Below the pieces are notes generated by a model. It was not told where the DNA came from. It made no database searches and saw only the letters and a list, made by a program, of their open reading frames with translations. Shown piece by piece: positions 34,242 to 43,488 of a stretch of DNA of 64,000 nucleotides. Numbering within the stretch: the stretch's first letter is position 1; every line of letters starts with the position of its first letter. The stretch is from an uncultured Mediterraneibacter sp. (GTDB lineage Bacteria; Bacillota; Clostridia; Lachnospirales; Lachnospiraceae). The position numbers and the translations under genes are program-made. The stretch is from positions 1-64,000 of the forward strand of contig CALWFV010000015.1 in the NCBI GenBank assembly GCA_944377745.1, written 5' to 3'.

Positions 34242-35480
34242 ATGAGTATTATCCGACCGTTTCAGGCCGTCCGACCGTCCGATGAGAGACTGGCCTCCCA
34301 TATCGCCGCTCTTCCCTATGATGTCTACAGCAGCGCGGAAGCCCGTCGTATCGTAGAGCAGGAGCCTCTGTCCTTCTTAAAGATCGACCGGGCAGAGACC
34401 CAGTTTCCCGAGGAAACGGACATGTATTCTGCGGAAGTCTATGAGAAAGCCCGGGATATCCTGGAACAGATGATCTCCGACGGCTCTTTTCTCAAAGAGA
34501 GTTCTCCCTGCTATTATATCTATTCGCTCACCATGAACGGGCGGACACAGAGCGGTCTCGTGGGCTGTGCCTCTGTGGATGATTATACAGGTGGCGTGAT
34601 CCTGAAACACGAGAATACTCTTGAGGCAAAAGAGCTGGATCGGTTCCGCCATATCGATACATGCAGCGCGCAGACCGGTCCGATCTTTCTCTCCTACAGG
34701 CCCGACGAGGCAGTCCGGACGATCCTGCGGAAAATACAGGAGGGCGCTCCCCTCTATGATTTCACCAGCGGCGATGAGATCCGGCACTGCGTCTGGCGCA
34801 TTGACAGCGCGGAAGATATCGAGAATATTTCTCATCTGTTTTCCCGTATCCCGCATCTCTATATCGCGGACGGACACCACAGAGCCGCTTCCGCAGTAAA
34901 GGTGTGCCTGAAACGAAGAGCGGAAGATCTGGACTTTTCGGGAAATGAAGAATATAATTTCTTTCTTTCCGTCCTCTTCCCTTCCGATGAACTCAAGATC
35001 TATGATTACAACCGGGTAGTCGCTGATCTGAACGGATATACATTTGACAAAATCCTTGATATCGTGGAAAATACGTTTGAAATCGAAAAGATCGGATCCA
35101 CGCCGTTTCGCCCCGAAAAGAAAGGGGACTTCGGCGTATACCACGGCGGGTGCTGGTTCAGGCTCACGGCGAGACCCGACGTCTGTTCCGATGATCCTGT
35201 GAAAGGCCTTGATGTGTCAATCCTGCAGGATCGGATATTGTCCCCGCTGCTCGGTATCCATGATCCGAAAACGGATTCCCGCATTTCTTTTGTCGGCGGG
35301 ATCCGGGGATTGGAAGAACTTGAGAAAAGGGCAGACCGCACCGGCGGGATTGCCTTTTCCATGTATCCGACTTCCATGGACGAGCTCATGCGGGTGGCCG
35401 ATTCCGGCATGCTCATGCCCCCAAAGTCCACCTGGTTTGAGCCAAAGCTGCGGAGCGGACTGTTTATCCATCAGTTCTGA
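34242..35480 (+). CDS. DUF1015 family protein
   Basis: 412 residues. It starts MSIIRPFQAVRP and has the family-typical ALPYDVYSSAEARR, PLSFLKIDR, LYIADGHHRAASA and the end SGMLMPPKSTWFEPKLRSGLFIHQ. DUF1015 is widespread in anaerobes and related to the ParB-like fold of SerK serine kinases; in some genomes it lies next to serine genes. Function is not firmly established. Start set at the ATG with AAAGGAG; 20 codons of in-frame upstream sequence rejected. Methionine aminopeptidase follows 60 bp later on the same strand. Confidence 0.85.
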   Translation: MSIIRPFQAVRPSDERLASHIAALPYDVYSSAEARRIVEQEPLSFLKIDRAETQFPEETDMYSAEVYEKARDILEQMISDGSFLKESSPCYYIYSLTMNGRTQSGLVGCASVDDYTGGVILKHENTLEAKELDRFRHIDTCSAQTGPIFLSYRPDEAVRTILRKIQEGAPLYDFTSGDEIRHCVWRIDSAEDIENISHLFSRIPHLYIADGHHRAASAVKVCLKRRAEDLDFSGNEEYNFFLSVLFPSDELKIYDYNRVVADLNGYTFDKILDIVENTFEIEKIGSTPFRPEKKGDFGVYHGGCWFRLTARPDVCSDDPVKGLDVSILQDRILSPLLGIHDPKTDSRISFVGGIRGLEELEKRADRTGGIAFSMYPTSMDELMRVADSGMLMPPKSTWFEPKLRSGLFIHQF

Positions 35481-35540
35481 CTGATATATACTTTAGTTAA
35501 CAAGGCTTTCACAGGAAATATTTAAGAGGAGATGTAATTC

Positions 35541-36404
35541 ATGGAAAGAAATGACCTTTGCTGGTGCGGCAGCGGCAAAAAATATAAAAAATGCCACATG
35601 CCCATCGAAGAAAAAATGATGCTTCACGCTGAGCGGGGCGAGATCGTCCCGACCAGGAAGCTGCTGAAGACGCCTCACCAGATTGAAAAAATCCGGGAGA
35701 GCGCAAAGCTCAATACCGCAGTGCTCGACGAGGTGGCAAAGCATATCCATATCGGGATGAGCACAGCGGAAATTGATGAGATCGTCTACCGCTTCACAAC
35801 AGAACACGGCGGGGTTCCCGCCCCGCTGGATTACCAGGGATTCCCGAAAAGCGTATGCACTTCCATCAACAACGAGATCTGCCACGGTATCCCGGATAAG
35901 AACATCCTCCTTCAGGAAGGGGATATCATCAACGTGGACGTCTCCACCATCCTGGACGGATATTTTTCCGACGCCTCCCGTATGTTCAAGATGGGAAAGA
36001 TCTCAGACCGCGCCGAACGTCTCATCCGCGTCACGGAAGAATGCGTGGAACTGGGACTCGCGGCGGCGAAACCCTGGGGACACCTGGGCGATATCGCCGA
36101 CGCCATAAACACTCACGCAAAGGCAAACGGATATTCCGTAGTGGAGGAGATCGGCGGACACGGCATCGGACTGGAATTCCACGAAGATCCCTTCGTCAGC
36201 TATGTCACCCCCAGGGGAAGCGAGATGCTGCTCGTTCCGGGCATGATGTTCACCATCGAGCCCATGATCAATGAGGGCAGTCCCGACTTCTTCGTGGACG
36301 AGGACAACGACTGGACTGTGTACACGATCGACGACGGACTTTCCGCTCAGATCGAGTATATGGTTCTGGTGAAGGAAGACGGCGTGGAAGTGCTGACGAA
36401 GTAA
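35541..36404 (+). CDS. map: Methionine aminopeptidase with N-terminal SEC-C motif
   Basis: 287 residues, the longer type. An N-terminal SEC-C zinc motif (CWCGSGKKYKKCH) precedes the pita-bread catalytic domain. Metal ligands Asp133, Asp144, His207, Glu240 and Glu272 and the catalytic His115 (CHGIPD) are in place. It removes the initiator Met from new proteins at the ribosome; the SEC-C motif probably helps ribosome contact, as reported for such MetAP forms. AAGAGGAG precedes the ATG. Lachnospiraceae often carry a second, short map in the ribosomal operon. Confidence 0.95.
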   Translation: MERNDLCWCGSGKKYKKCHMPIEEKMMLHAERGEIVPTRKLLKTPHQIEKIRESAKLNTAVLDEVAKHIHIGMSTAEIDEIVYRFTTEHGGVPAPLDYQGFPKSVCTSINNEICHGIPDKNILLQEGDIINVDVSTILDGYFSDASRMFKMGKISDRAERLIRVTEECVELGLAAAKPWGHLGDIADAINTHAKANGYSVVEEIGGHGIGLEFHEDPFVSYVTPRGSEMLLVPGMMFTIEPMINEGSPDFFVDEDNDWTVYTIDDGLSAQIEYMVLVKEDGVEVLTK

Positions 36405-36484
36405 GACCGGTTAGCGGCTGAAAGATAGAAGCGTTCATCGCAAAAACGCCCATTACAAGCGGCAGTGGAAGACAAACGACAGCG

Positions 36485-36518
36485 AAACCCCCGAAGCTGG
36501 CAGGCTCCGGGGTTTTCT
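36485..36518 (+). terminator. Terminator after map
   Basis: AACCCCCGAAGC and GGCTCCGGGGTT pair imperfectly around TGGCA and are followed by TTCTAT. It lies 80 bp after the map stop, between convergent genes. Confidence 0.65.
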
Positions 36519-36554
36519 ATTCCATTTTTTATGGCGGCTTAGACCGCAGGCTGG

Positions 36555-37427
36555 TTACCGACTGCTTTTCGCCCTCTCAGTCAGCATCCACAGATACTTC
36601 TCATAATTGACTCCGTCGTTCCTCGGGACTCCTTCCCTGACGGAATCCTCCAGCGCAAGCTCGATCATCCTGCCCGCGGTCTTCATGGTCTCGTCCAGGC
36701 TGTCCCCTCTCGCCTTTCCGCCGGCAACAGCGGAGGCGAACAGGTCACCGGTCCCGGAATAACTCTCTCCCACAAACGGGAACGCAGCCAGATCTGATTT
36801 CTTCTTCGTCACCGCCAGATTTCCCATCTTCTGCACGCCATCTTCGCTGTCCCGGAACCGGATCCCGGTCACTACGATCTCTTTCGGACCTTTCGCGATC
36901 ATATTTCTCGCCATCTGCTCGATCACGGTCAGCAGATGCTTCTCATCCGTCATCTGTTCGATCATCCGATAGTCCGTATCCGTGAGCATGCACAGTTCAG
37001 TCAGATTCGGTGTGATGATGTCCGCTCTCAATGCCAGCTCCCGCATCATTCTCCGCAGCTCTGGAGTAAAGATATCGAAGCCCTTTCCGTCGTCGCCCAT
37101 GACCGGATCCACCAGAAGAAACGTTTTCTTTTTATAAAACGAATCCAGAAAGCGGAACACTTCATCAATCTGGCTGCTCTCCGACATAAACCCTGTGTAT
37201 ATACCGTCGAAAGATACCTCCATCTTTTCCCATTCCTTCCGGATCTTTCCCATCCGGTCTGTATAATCATCACAGAAATAACCGGGATACCCTGTCTGTC
37301 CGCTCAGGATCGCCGTCGGAAGAGGGCACGGCTGAACTCCCATCGCAGCGATCACTGAGATCGCCGCTGTCAGAGAGCATCTTCCGAATCCTGACAGGTC
37401 ATTGATAACTGCTATTTTTTTCGACAT
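36555..37427 (-). CDS. pdxY: Pyridoxamine/pyridoxal kinase
   Basis: 290 residues of the PfkB/ribokinase superfamily, ThiD-PdxK type. The N-terminal VINDLSGFGRCS, the middle LVDPVMGDDGKGF, and the phosphate loop FVGESYSGTGDLFAS (catalytic Asp) are typical. It phosphorylates vitamin B6 vitamers in salvage. The start is MSKKIAVIND with CAGGAGAGG upstream; 15 upstream codons are rejected. The gene is 22 bp downstream of the GH13 gene and is probably transcribed with it. pdxY rather than pdxK is chosen on likeness only. Confidence 0.85.
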   Translation of the reverse strand: MSKKIAVINDLSGFGRCSLTAAISVIAAMGVQPCPLPTAILSGQTGYPGYFCDDYTDRMGKIRKEWEKMEVSFDGIYTGFMSESSQIDEVFRFLDSFYKKKTFLLVDPVMGDDGKGFDIFTPELRRMMRELALRADIITPNLTELCMLTDTDYRMIEQMTDEKHLLTVIEQMARNMIAKGPKEIVVTGIRFRDSEDGVQKMGNLAVTKKKSDLAAFPFVGESYSGTGDLFASAVAGGKARGDSLDETMKTAGRMIELALEDSVREGVPRNDGVNYEKYLWMLTERAKSSR

Positions 37428-37449
37428 AATTCCTCTCCTGTCTGATGAT

Positions 37450-39504
37450 TTAGTGCAGCCACGGAACATCAATGGGTTTCAGCACGATCACGGAGTGTCT
37501 TCCCATATTCAGGACAAGATCTCCGTTTTCAACGATATATTCGTCATAATCAGTCGTATACCCGTTCTCGTAGGAATAGATCAGACGTTTCATCCTCCCC
37601 GATCTCGGAACGCCGACCAGCCATACCGGAACCGTTACTTCCTTGAGTTCTTTGCTGTTGTTGAGCACGACCACGATCTGCTCATCTCCCTGGAACCTGC
37701 CGTATGCCAGCAGGTTGCTCTCTCCGACAAGCTGCTTGATCGAGCCCTTCCTCAGAGGTTTCTCCTCCTTATGTATCCGGATCATCTCCTTATGGAACGC
37801 AAGGAGTTCTTTATCTTCCTTCCCCCAGGGGTAAGTCCTCCGGTTATCCGGATCTGTGAAGCCGCAAAGCCCGACCTCGTCGCCGTAGTAGATCGTAGGG
37901 GCGCCGACCCAGGTCATCTGAACCGTCACGGCCTCTCTCATCACCGCGTGGTTGATGCCTTCCTCCGCTGCCTTGGCTCCCACGTGCTCCGCTCTTCCCA
38001 CAATATGGTTCGTGCGGGTGAGGAACCTGGAATGGTCATGGTTTGACAGCTCGTTCATCGCAACCTGGAGGGAGGGCGTGAGCATACTTGCCATAAAATG
38101 CCTCATGGCTCCGACAAAGTTATCCGCATTCCCCCACAGGTCCATCCTGCGCTCGTCGCTGTGTTTCTCCATTCCTGTCAGGAACCAGGTCAGAGGCTCC
38201 ATAAATGCATCATAATTCATGACGCTGTCCCACTCGTCTCCCTGGAGCCAGTCTCCCGGATCCCCATAATGCTCGGCAAGGATCAGGGCATCCGGATTCG
38301 CGCTCTTGACCTCTTTCCGGAACCGTTTCCAGAACATATGGTTATATTCGTTGCTGCACCCCAGATCCGCCGCAACATCAAGCCGCCATCCGTCCACATT
38401 GTAAGGCGGAGAAACCCATTTCTTTCCAATGTCCATGATATATTGCTCCAGTTCCGGAGAGTCCTCATAGGAAAGCTTCGGAAGCGTGTCATTTCCCCAC
38501 CAGGAGTCATAGCTTGTATTATATGGCCACGCCTCTGAACGGTTGTCATGAAAATGGAAGAAATCGTGGTACGGACTGTCCTCGCTGACAAATGCTCCCT
38601 TCGGATAATCCGGCTGGTTTTCATAGATCCGCTCCCGGTCCATCCATTTATTGAAGGAACCACAGTGGTTGAACACACCGTCAAGGATGACTCTCATGCC
38701 CCGCTTATGCATCTCTTCCACCAGACACGCAAACAGTTCGTTGCTGGCCTCCAGATTCCGGATGTCCCCGGTCCTCTTCTGGTATTTCGTCGCACGGATA
38801 TTATCCTGAGCGCCCTCGGGAAGGTTCTCTCCTCCGTCCTCCACGATCTTCCCGTAATGGGGATCGATATAGTCATAATCCTGAATATCGTACTTATGAT
38901 TTGACGGAGATACAAACAGCGGATTAAAGTAGATCACTTCCACTCCCAGATCCTGCAGATAATCCAGCTTATCCATGACTCCCTGCAGGTCTCCGCCGTA
39001 AAAATTCCTGATATCCAGAGCTGCCGGCGGCTGGTTCCAGTCCTCGATCTTTGCGCTCGGAGCGCCGATATAGATATACTCTCCGTTTTCCACGTCATTG
39101 GTCGGATCCCCGTTATAGAACCGGTCCACAAAAATCTGATACATGACCGCGCCCTTTGCCCATTCCGGAGTGGAAAATCCCGGCACGATAATAAAATCAT
39201 AATACGTCTCTACATGATCCGAAACACCGCACCTGTTAAAATAACAGATCTGATCGCCTTTCTTGATCTCAAACGAATACCGGAAGGGTTCCGTGCCGAG
39301 CTGACATTCTATCTGATAGTAATCGAACTCCCCTCTGGAACTCATCTTCCACATGGAGTAATTTCGTCCTCCTGTCAGGATGTTCACTTCCTCCACGTCA
39401 TTGTGAGCGGTCCGGAACCGCAGTGTGATCTTCTCATTTACTTCAGGTTCTGCCGGAATTACATAATCCTGCGTACCGTCACAGAACAGCGCATCTCTGT
39501 TCAT
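37450..39504 (-). CDS. GH13 alpha-glycosidase (neopullulanase/cyclomaltodextrinase-like)
   Basis: 684 residues. An N-terminal beta-sandwich (about 1-110) precedes the GH13 barrel. The conserved regions are DGVFNH (275-280), DGWRLDVAAD (nucleophile Asp376), ILAEHYGD (acid/base Glu411) and SNHDHSRF (Asp490), with a C-terminal beta domain. No signal peptide, so it acts inside the cell on imported malto-oligosaccharides or cyclodextrins. The ATG has AGGAGG-like AAGGAGG upstream. It stands alone apart from pdxY; no maltose transporter is adjacent. Confidence 0.92.
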   Translation of the reverse strand: MNRDALFCDGTQDYVIPAEPEVNEKITLRFRTAHNDVEEVNILTGGRNYSMWKMSSRGEFDYYQIECQLGTEPFRYSFEIKKGDQICYFNRCGVSDHVETYYDFIIVPGFSTPEWAKGAVMYQIFVDRFYNGDPTNDVENGEYIYIGAPSAKIEDWNQPPAALDIRNFYGGDLQGVMDKLDYLQDLGVEVIYFNPLFVSPSNHKYDIQDYDYIDPHYGKIVEDGGENLPEGAQDNIRATKYQKRTGDIRNLEASNELFACLVEEMHKRGMRVILDGVFNHCGSFNKWMDRERIYENQPDYPKGAFVSEDSPYHDFFHFHDNRSEAWPYNTSYDSWWGNDTLPKLSYEDSPELEQYIMDIGKKWVSPPYNVDGWRLDVAADLGCSNEYNHMFWKRFRKEVKSANPDALILAEHYGDPGDWLQGDEWDSVMNYDAFMEPLTWFLTGMEKHSDERRMDLWGNADNFVGAMRHFMASMLTPSLQVAMNELSNHDHSRFLTRTNHIVGRAEHVGAKAAEEGINHAVMREAVTVQMTWVGAPTIYYGDEVGLCGFTDPDNRRTYPWGKEDKELLAFHKEMIRIHKEEKPLRKGSIKQLVGESNLLAYGRFQGDEQIVVVLNNSKELKEVTVPVWLVGVPRSGRMKRLIYSYENGYTTDYDEYIVENGDLVLNMGRHSVIVLKPIDVPWLH

Positions 39505-39645
39505 AAATTCAAGCCTCCTTCTGCTTGCACACCGTTTTTCAAATATTCACATCAGACCGCCTGTCTGAGCGATCGGTCCGGTCATCTGACGAACGGTGCA
39601 CTGATCGAAACATAATCCGGCAAAAAGCATGAAGAGCGGATGACT

Positions 39646-41484
39646 TTATGCCTCCGCTCCATTGCTCTCGAACAGTGCTTCGAATTCGCTTCTTGTTATT
39701 TTCTCTTTTTCAAGCAGCAGCTGTGCACACGCGTCAAGCACAGCATGATGCTCTTTGATGATCGCCCGCGCTTTCAGATAGCACTCGTCAATGATACGTT
39801 TCACTTCCTCATCGATGGTGCCTGCGACTTTCTCGCCATACCCCCGCGATGTGTGCCCGAAATCACGTCCGATGAACACTTCATCACTGTCATTGTCATA
39901 ATTGATCAGACCCAGCCTCTCGGACATACCGAACTTCGTGATCATGGATCTTGCGATCGCCGTCGCCTGCTTGATGTCCTGGGACGCTCCTGTGGTGATA
40001 TCGTCAAAAATCTCTTCCTCGGCGACACGTCCTCCCAGAGATACTGTAATCTCCTGGAGCATATGTCCTTTGGTGTTGAACATGTCATCATTTTCCGGCA
40101 GCGGCATGGTATATCCGCCGGCTCCTCCTGTCGGGATGATGGAGACACTGTACACCGGTCCCACATCCGGAAGGACATGGAACAGGATCGCGTGCCCTGC
40201 CTCATGGTAAGCTGTGATTCGGCGTTCTTTCTCCGATACGATCCGGCTCTTCTTCTCCGAGCCAATCCCCACTTTTACAAACGCATGTCTGATATCAGAC
40301 TGTTTCAGAAAAGCTCTGTTATCCTTCGCCGCGATGATCGCCGCCTCATTCAGAAGATTTTCCAGATCCGCGCCCGTAAATCCGGATGTGGTCTGTGCGA
40401 TCTGCCTGAGATCCACATCGTCCGCCAGAGGCTTGTTCTTCGCATGTACCCGGAGGATTTCCTCTCTTCCGCCCACGTCCGGACGGCCGACAATGACGTT
40501 GCGGTCAAAGCGCCCCGGCCTGAGAATCGCAGGGTCAAGGATATCCTTCCGGTTGGTCGCCGCCATCACGATGATGCCTTCGTTCACTCCGAATCCGTCC
40601 ATCTCCACAAGGAGCTGATTCAGTGTCTGCTCCCTCTCGTCGTGGCCGCCGCCGAGACCGCTTCCGCGCCGTCTCGCAACCGCGTCGATCTCATCGATGA
40701 ACACAATGCAGGGAGCATTTTTCTTGGCGTCCTGGAACAGATCCCGGACACGGGACGCGCCCACACCTACAAACATCTCGACAAAATCCGATCCTGAAAT
40801 GCTGAAAAAAGGAACTCCCGCCTCTCCCGCGACCGCCTTTGCAAGGAGCGTCTTCCCTGTTCCGGGAGGCCCCTCCAGCAGGACTCCTTTGGGGATTCTC
40901 GCCCCGACCTGGATATATTTCTTCGGAGCCTTGAGGAAGTCAACGATCTCCTCAAGCTCCTCCTTCTCTTCTTTCAACCCTGCCACATCGTTGAACGTGA
41001 CCTTGATCTCGTTCTGCGTCGTCATCCTGGCGCGGCTCTTTCCGAAATTCATCGCCTTCGCGTTGGCTCCGCCGTTCTGACGGTTCATGAGGAAGAACAG
41101 GAGCATCACACCGCAGAGGGTGATCAGCAGAGGGATCGCGATCGTCGTGATCATGGACTCCCGCGGAACGTCCGACATCCCGTAGTCAATGTCATTTTCC
41201 TGAAGGAGTGTCTCCACCTTCTCCACATCCGAGACATTGACCGTCCGCGCCGTATCCTCGCCCTCCAGCGTCACCGTCACAGTTCCCGTGGGGACTGCGC
41301 TGTTCTGGCTGATATACGCATCCTTTACGTTACCTTCTTCCACTTCCGTCACAAAGCGGGTATAGCTCATTTCCTGCTGATGGATCTGGAGCTGGTTCGC
41401 CATCCAGAGAGCAGCCACCACGATCACGATGAACATCAGAATCGTCGGTCCGCTGACGCCTCTGTATTTTCTGTTATTGTCCAA
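39646..41484 (-). CDS. ftsH: ATP-dependent zinc metalloprotease FtsH
   Basis: 612 residues. Two transmembrane helices (about 13-31 and 111-133) flank a small outside domain, then the AAA module (Walker A GPPGTGKT 205-212, Walker B IVFIDEID, second region of homology with [20 protein letters not shown]) and the M41 protease (HEAGH 427-431, later Asp ligand near IFDD). It degrades misfolded membrane proteins and short-lived regulators. It lies at the end of the tilS-hpt-ftsH run, 16 bp after hpt, the conserved Firmicute order. Confidence 0.97.
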   Translation of the reverse strand: MDNNRKYRGVSGPTILMFIVIVVAALWMANQLQIHQQEMSYTRFVTEVEEGNVKDAYISQNSAVPTGTVTVTLEGEDTARTVNVSDVEKVETLLQENDIDYGMSDVPRESMITTIAIPLLITLCGVMLLFFLMNRQNGGANAKAMNFGKSRARMTTQNEIKVTFNDVAGLKEEKEELEEIVDFLKAPKKYIQVGARIPKGVLLEGPPGTGKTLLAKAVAGEAGVPFFSISGSDFVEMFVGVGASRVRDLFQDAKKNAPCIVFIDEIDAVARRRGSGLGGGHDEREQTLNQLLVEMDGFGVNEGIIVMAATNRKDILDPAILRPGRFDRNVIVGRPDVGGREEILRVHAKNKPLADDVDLRQIAQTTSGFTGADLENLLNEAAIIAAKDNRAFLKQSDIRHAFVKVGIGSEKKSRIVSEKERRITAYHEAGHAILFHVLPDVGPVYSVSIIPTGGAGGYTMPLPENDDMFNTKGHMLQEITVSLGGRVAEEEIFDDITTGASQDIKQATAIARSMITKFGMSERLGLINYDNDSDEVFIGRDFGHTSRGYGEKVAGTIDEEVKRIIDECYLKARAIIKEHHAVLDACAQLLLEKEKITRSEFEALFESNGAEA

Positions 41485-41500
41485 AGCTGTATACTCCTTC

Positions 41501-42028
41501 CTATTCCACGCCTTCCACTATTCCGATATAGGGAAGGTTTCTATATTTCTGGGCATAGTCAAGCCCATATCCGACCACAAATTCGTCGGGGATCTCAAAT
41601 CCTGTATAACCCACCTTCACATCCTTCACTCGCCGGTCCGGCTTGTCAAGCAGCGTACAGAGACGGATGCTGGCCGGATGCCTGCGGTGGAGCACATCCA
41701 TAAGATAGTACAGTGTATTTCCTGAATCAATGATGTCCTCTACGATAAGCACCTCTTTATTTTCAATGGATTCGTCAAGGTCCTTTGCGATGCGGACCAC
41801 TCCGCTGGATTTCGTCCCGTCGCCGTAGCTTCCCACACACATAAAGTCCATAGATACCGGCACCGTGATCCTCTTTGCAAGTTCGCACATGAAGAACACT
41901 CCGCCCTTCAGTACGCAGATGAGATGGATCTGTTTTCCTGCATAATCTTTGCTGATCTGTTCTCCAAGATCCCTGATCCTCCTGTCAACTTCTTCTTCCG
42001 GGATCAATACTCTGATCGTCTCTGACAT
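41501..42028 (-). CDS. hpt: Hypoxanthine phosphoribosyltransferase
   Basis: 175 residues, with the PRPP-binding [14 protein letters not shown], a [11 protein letters not shown] loop and the end [13 protein letters not shown]. It salvages hypoxanthine and guanine. GGAGGACAG precedes the ATG. The gene start overlaps the tilS end by 44 bp. In Bacillus the protein also pairs with TilS; the linkage is conserved here. Confidence 0.96.
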   Translation of the reverse strand: MSETIRVLIPEEEVDRRIRDLGEQISKDYAGKQIHLICVLKGGVFFMCELAKRITVPVSMDFMCVGSYGDGTKSSGVVRIAKDLDESIENKEVLIVEDIIDSGNTLYYLMDVLHRRHPASIRLCTLLDKPDRRVKDVKVGYTGFEIPDEFVVGYGLDYAQKYRNLPYIGIVEGVE

Positions 42029-43457
42029 ATTCTCTGTCCTCCGTAATCTTTATCATAAGAATCCTTTTTGTCCGGCTTCCGATCTGATAAGCTGTGCTCA
42101 TCCGCATTCCCGGAATCCATACGATGTGGTCTCCGTCTGCAATCAGAAGCTTCCTGTCCCGCTCCTGGCGCGGAACCTTTTCATTGATGAAATAAGCCTT
42201 CAGCTTCTGCCTGCTGCCCTTCCCATCGACCACAAGATAGTCACCCGGGCGCCGGCTTCTCGCAGAAAGACTGTATTTTATTATATCATAGTCAAAGCAT
42301 TTCGTGTAGCTTTTTTGCGGGATCTCTTCCGGAGAAAAATCATCTGTTTTCTCTAAAAGAACGCACTGTATGATCTGTCCCGTTCCGGGGAAATATGTGT
42401 CTCCCGGAATATTCAGCGGCACCTCTGCAGAGACATCAGCCGACCTTTCCGTCCGGACAGGCTTTGTAAGGAGCACGCCATTGTAGGTCCGCTCCGCTTT
42501 CACTCCATAAGGAAGGTTCACCGCTTTCCCCACCTGTTTCCCGAACAGAGCAATAATATCCGTCACGTGAACCGCCTCCACATCTTTCTCCTCCCCGGCT
42601 GCCCTGCAGATACATCGATGGATGAGCGTCTTCGCGATCACCGGGTCAAGCCGCTCAAATCCTGCTCCGTCAACCAGGACCTTCCTTCCGCTACCGGCAC
42701 CCCCGGAACACGTCACGCATCCAGTCTCCGCCCGGTCCGTCTCCTTTTCGATATGGTCCCACACCTCCTGGGCCTGCAGAGCCAGATCACTCAGATGCCG
42801 GGCGGTTCCCGCATTAACCTGTTCCTTCAGCGCCGGAAGGATATGATGCCGGATCCGGTTGCGCGTATAGACGTCCTCCTCATTGGTGGCGTCCGTACAG
42901 AAGCTGATCTTCTTCTTCCCCAGCCACTGTTCGATCTCGTCTCTTGAGAGGCACAGGAGCGGTCGGATCCACTTCCCTCTCACCGGACGGATCCCGCAGA
43001 GCCCCCGGAGCCCGGTTCCCCTGGCGATATTCATAAGAACAGTCTCCGCATTGTCGTCCCGGTGATGGGCGGTAGCAATCTTCGTCCCGCCGTCCCTGCA
43101 GCACATCTCCTCAAAGGCGCTCCGGCGCACCAGCCGTCCTGCCTCCTCAGTAGATTGTTTCCTTTTTCTGGCAATTAATTCTACATTTTCCCGGAAAATC
43201 CTTAAGGGAACGCCCAGGCTCTCACAGAGACTCCGGACATACTCCTCGTCCGCGTCGGCGGCCCCTCCCCGCAGGCCGTGGTTCACATGGCATGCAAGCA
43301 CCCGGAATCCCAGACGTTCCCGGAGAGCGCAGAGCATAAAAAGCAGGCATACCGAGTCAGCCCCGCCCGATACACCTGTGACCACCGTGTCATCTCTTCC
43401 GATCATATCATATTTTCTGACAAAGTCTTCTACCTTTTTTTCTGTTCTGTTCATCAT
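41985..43457 (-). CDS. tilS: tRNA(Ile) lysidine synthase
   Basis: 490 residues. The N-terminal PP-loop ATPase (SGGADSVCLLFML, about 29-40), the HVNHGLRG and HHRDDNAETVLM motifs and the C-terminal TilS domains (KSYTKCFDYD, PGDYLVV, KVPRQERD) are seen. It converts the anticodon C34 of one tRNA-Ile to lysidine so that it reads AUA. Two ATGs are adjacent at the start; either may be used. It overlaps hpt by 44 bp. Confidence 0.95.
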   Translation of the reverse strand: MMNRTEKKVEDFVRKYDMIGRDDTVVTGVSGGADSVCLLFMLCALRERLGFRVLACHVNHGLRGGAADADEEYVRSLCESLGVPLRIFRENVELIARKRKQSTEEAGRLVRRSAFEEMCCRDGGTKIATAHHRDDNAETVLMNIARGTGLRGLCGIRPVRGKWIRPLLCLSRDEIEQWLGKKKISFCTDATNEEDVYTRNRIRHHILPALKEQVNAGTARHLSDLALQAQEVWDHIEKETDRAETGCVTCSGGAGSGRKVLVDGAGFERLDPVIAKTLIHRCICRAAGEEKDVEAVHVTDIIALFGKQVGKAVNLPYGVKAERTYNGVLLTKPVRTERSADVSAEVPLNIPGDTYFPGTGQIIQCVLLEKTDDFSPEEIPQKSYTKCFDYDIIKYSLSARSRRPGDYLVVDGKGSRQKLKAYFINEKVPRQERDRKLLIADGDHIVWIPGMRMSTAYQIGSRTKRILMIKITEDREYVRDDQSIDPGRRS

Positions 43458-43488
43458 ATGTAAACTATACCCGATTTAATCCATAAAT

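Noticed and set aside
39640-40797. 385-codon open frame opposite ftsH
   Set aside because: Antisense shadow of a fully conserved ftsH; no domain and no ribosome site.
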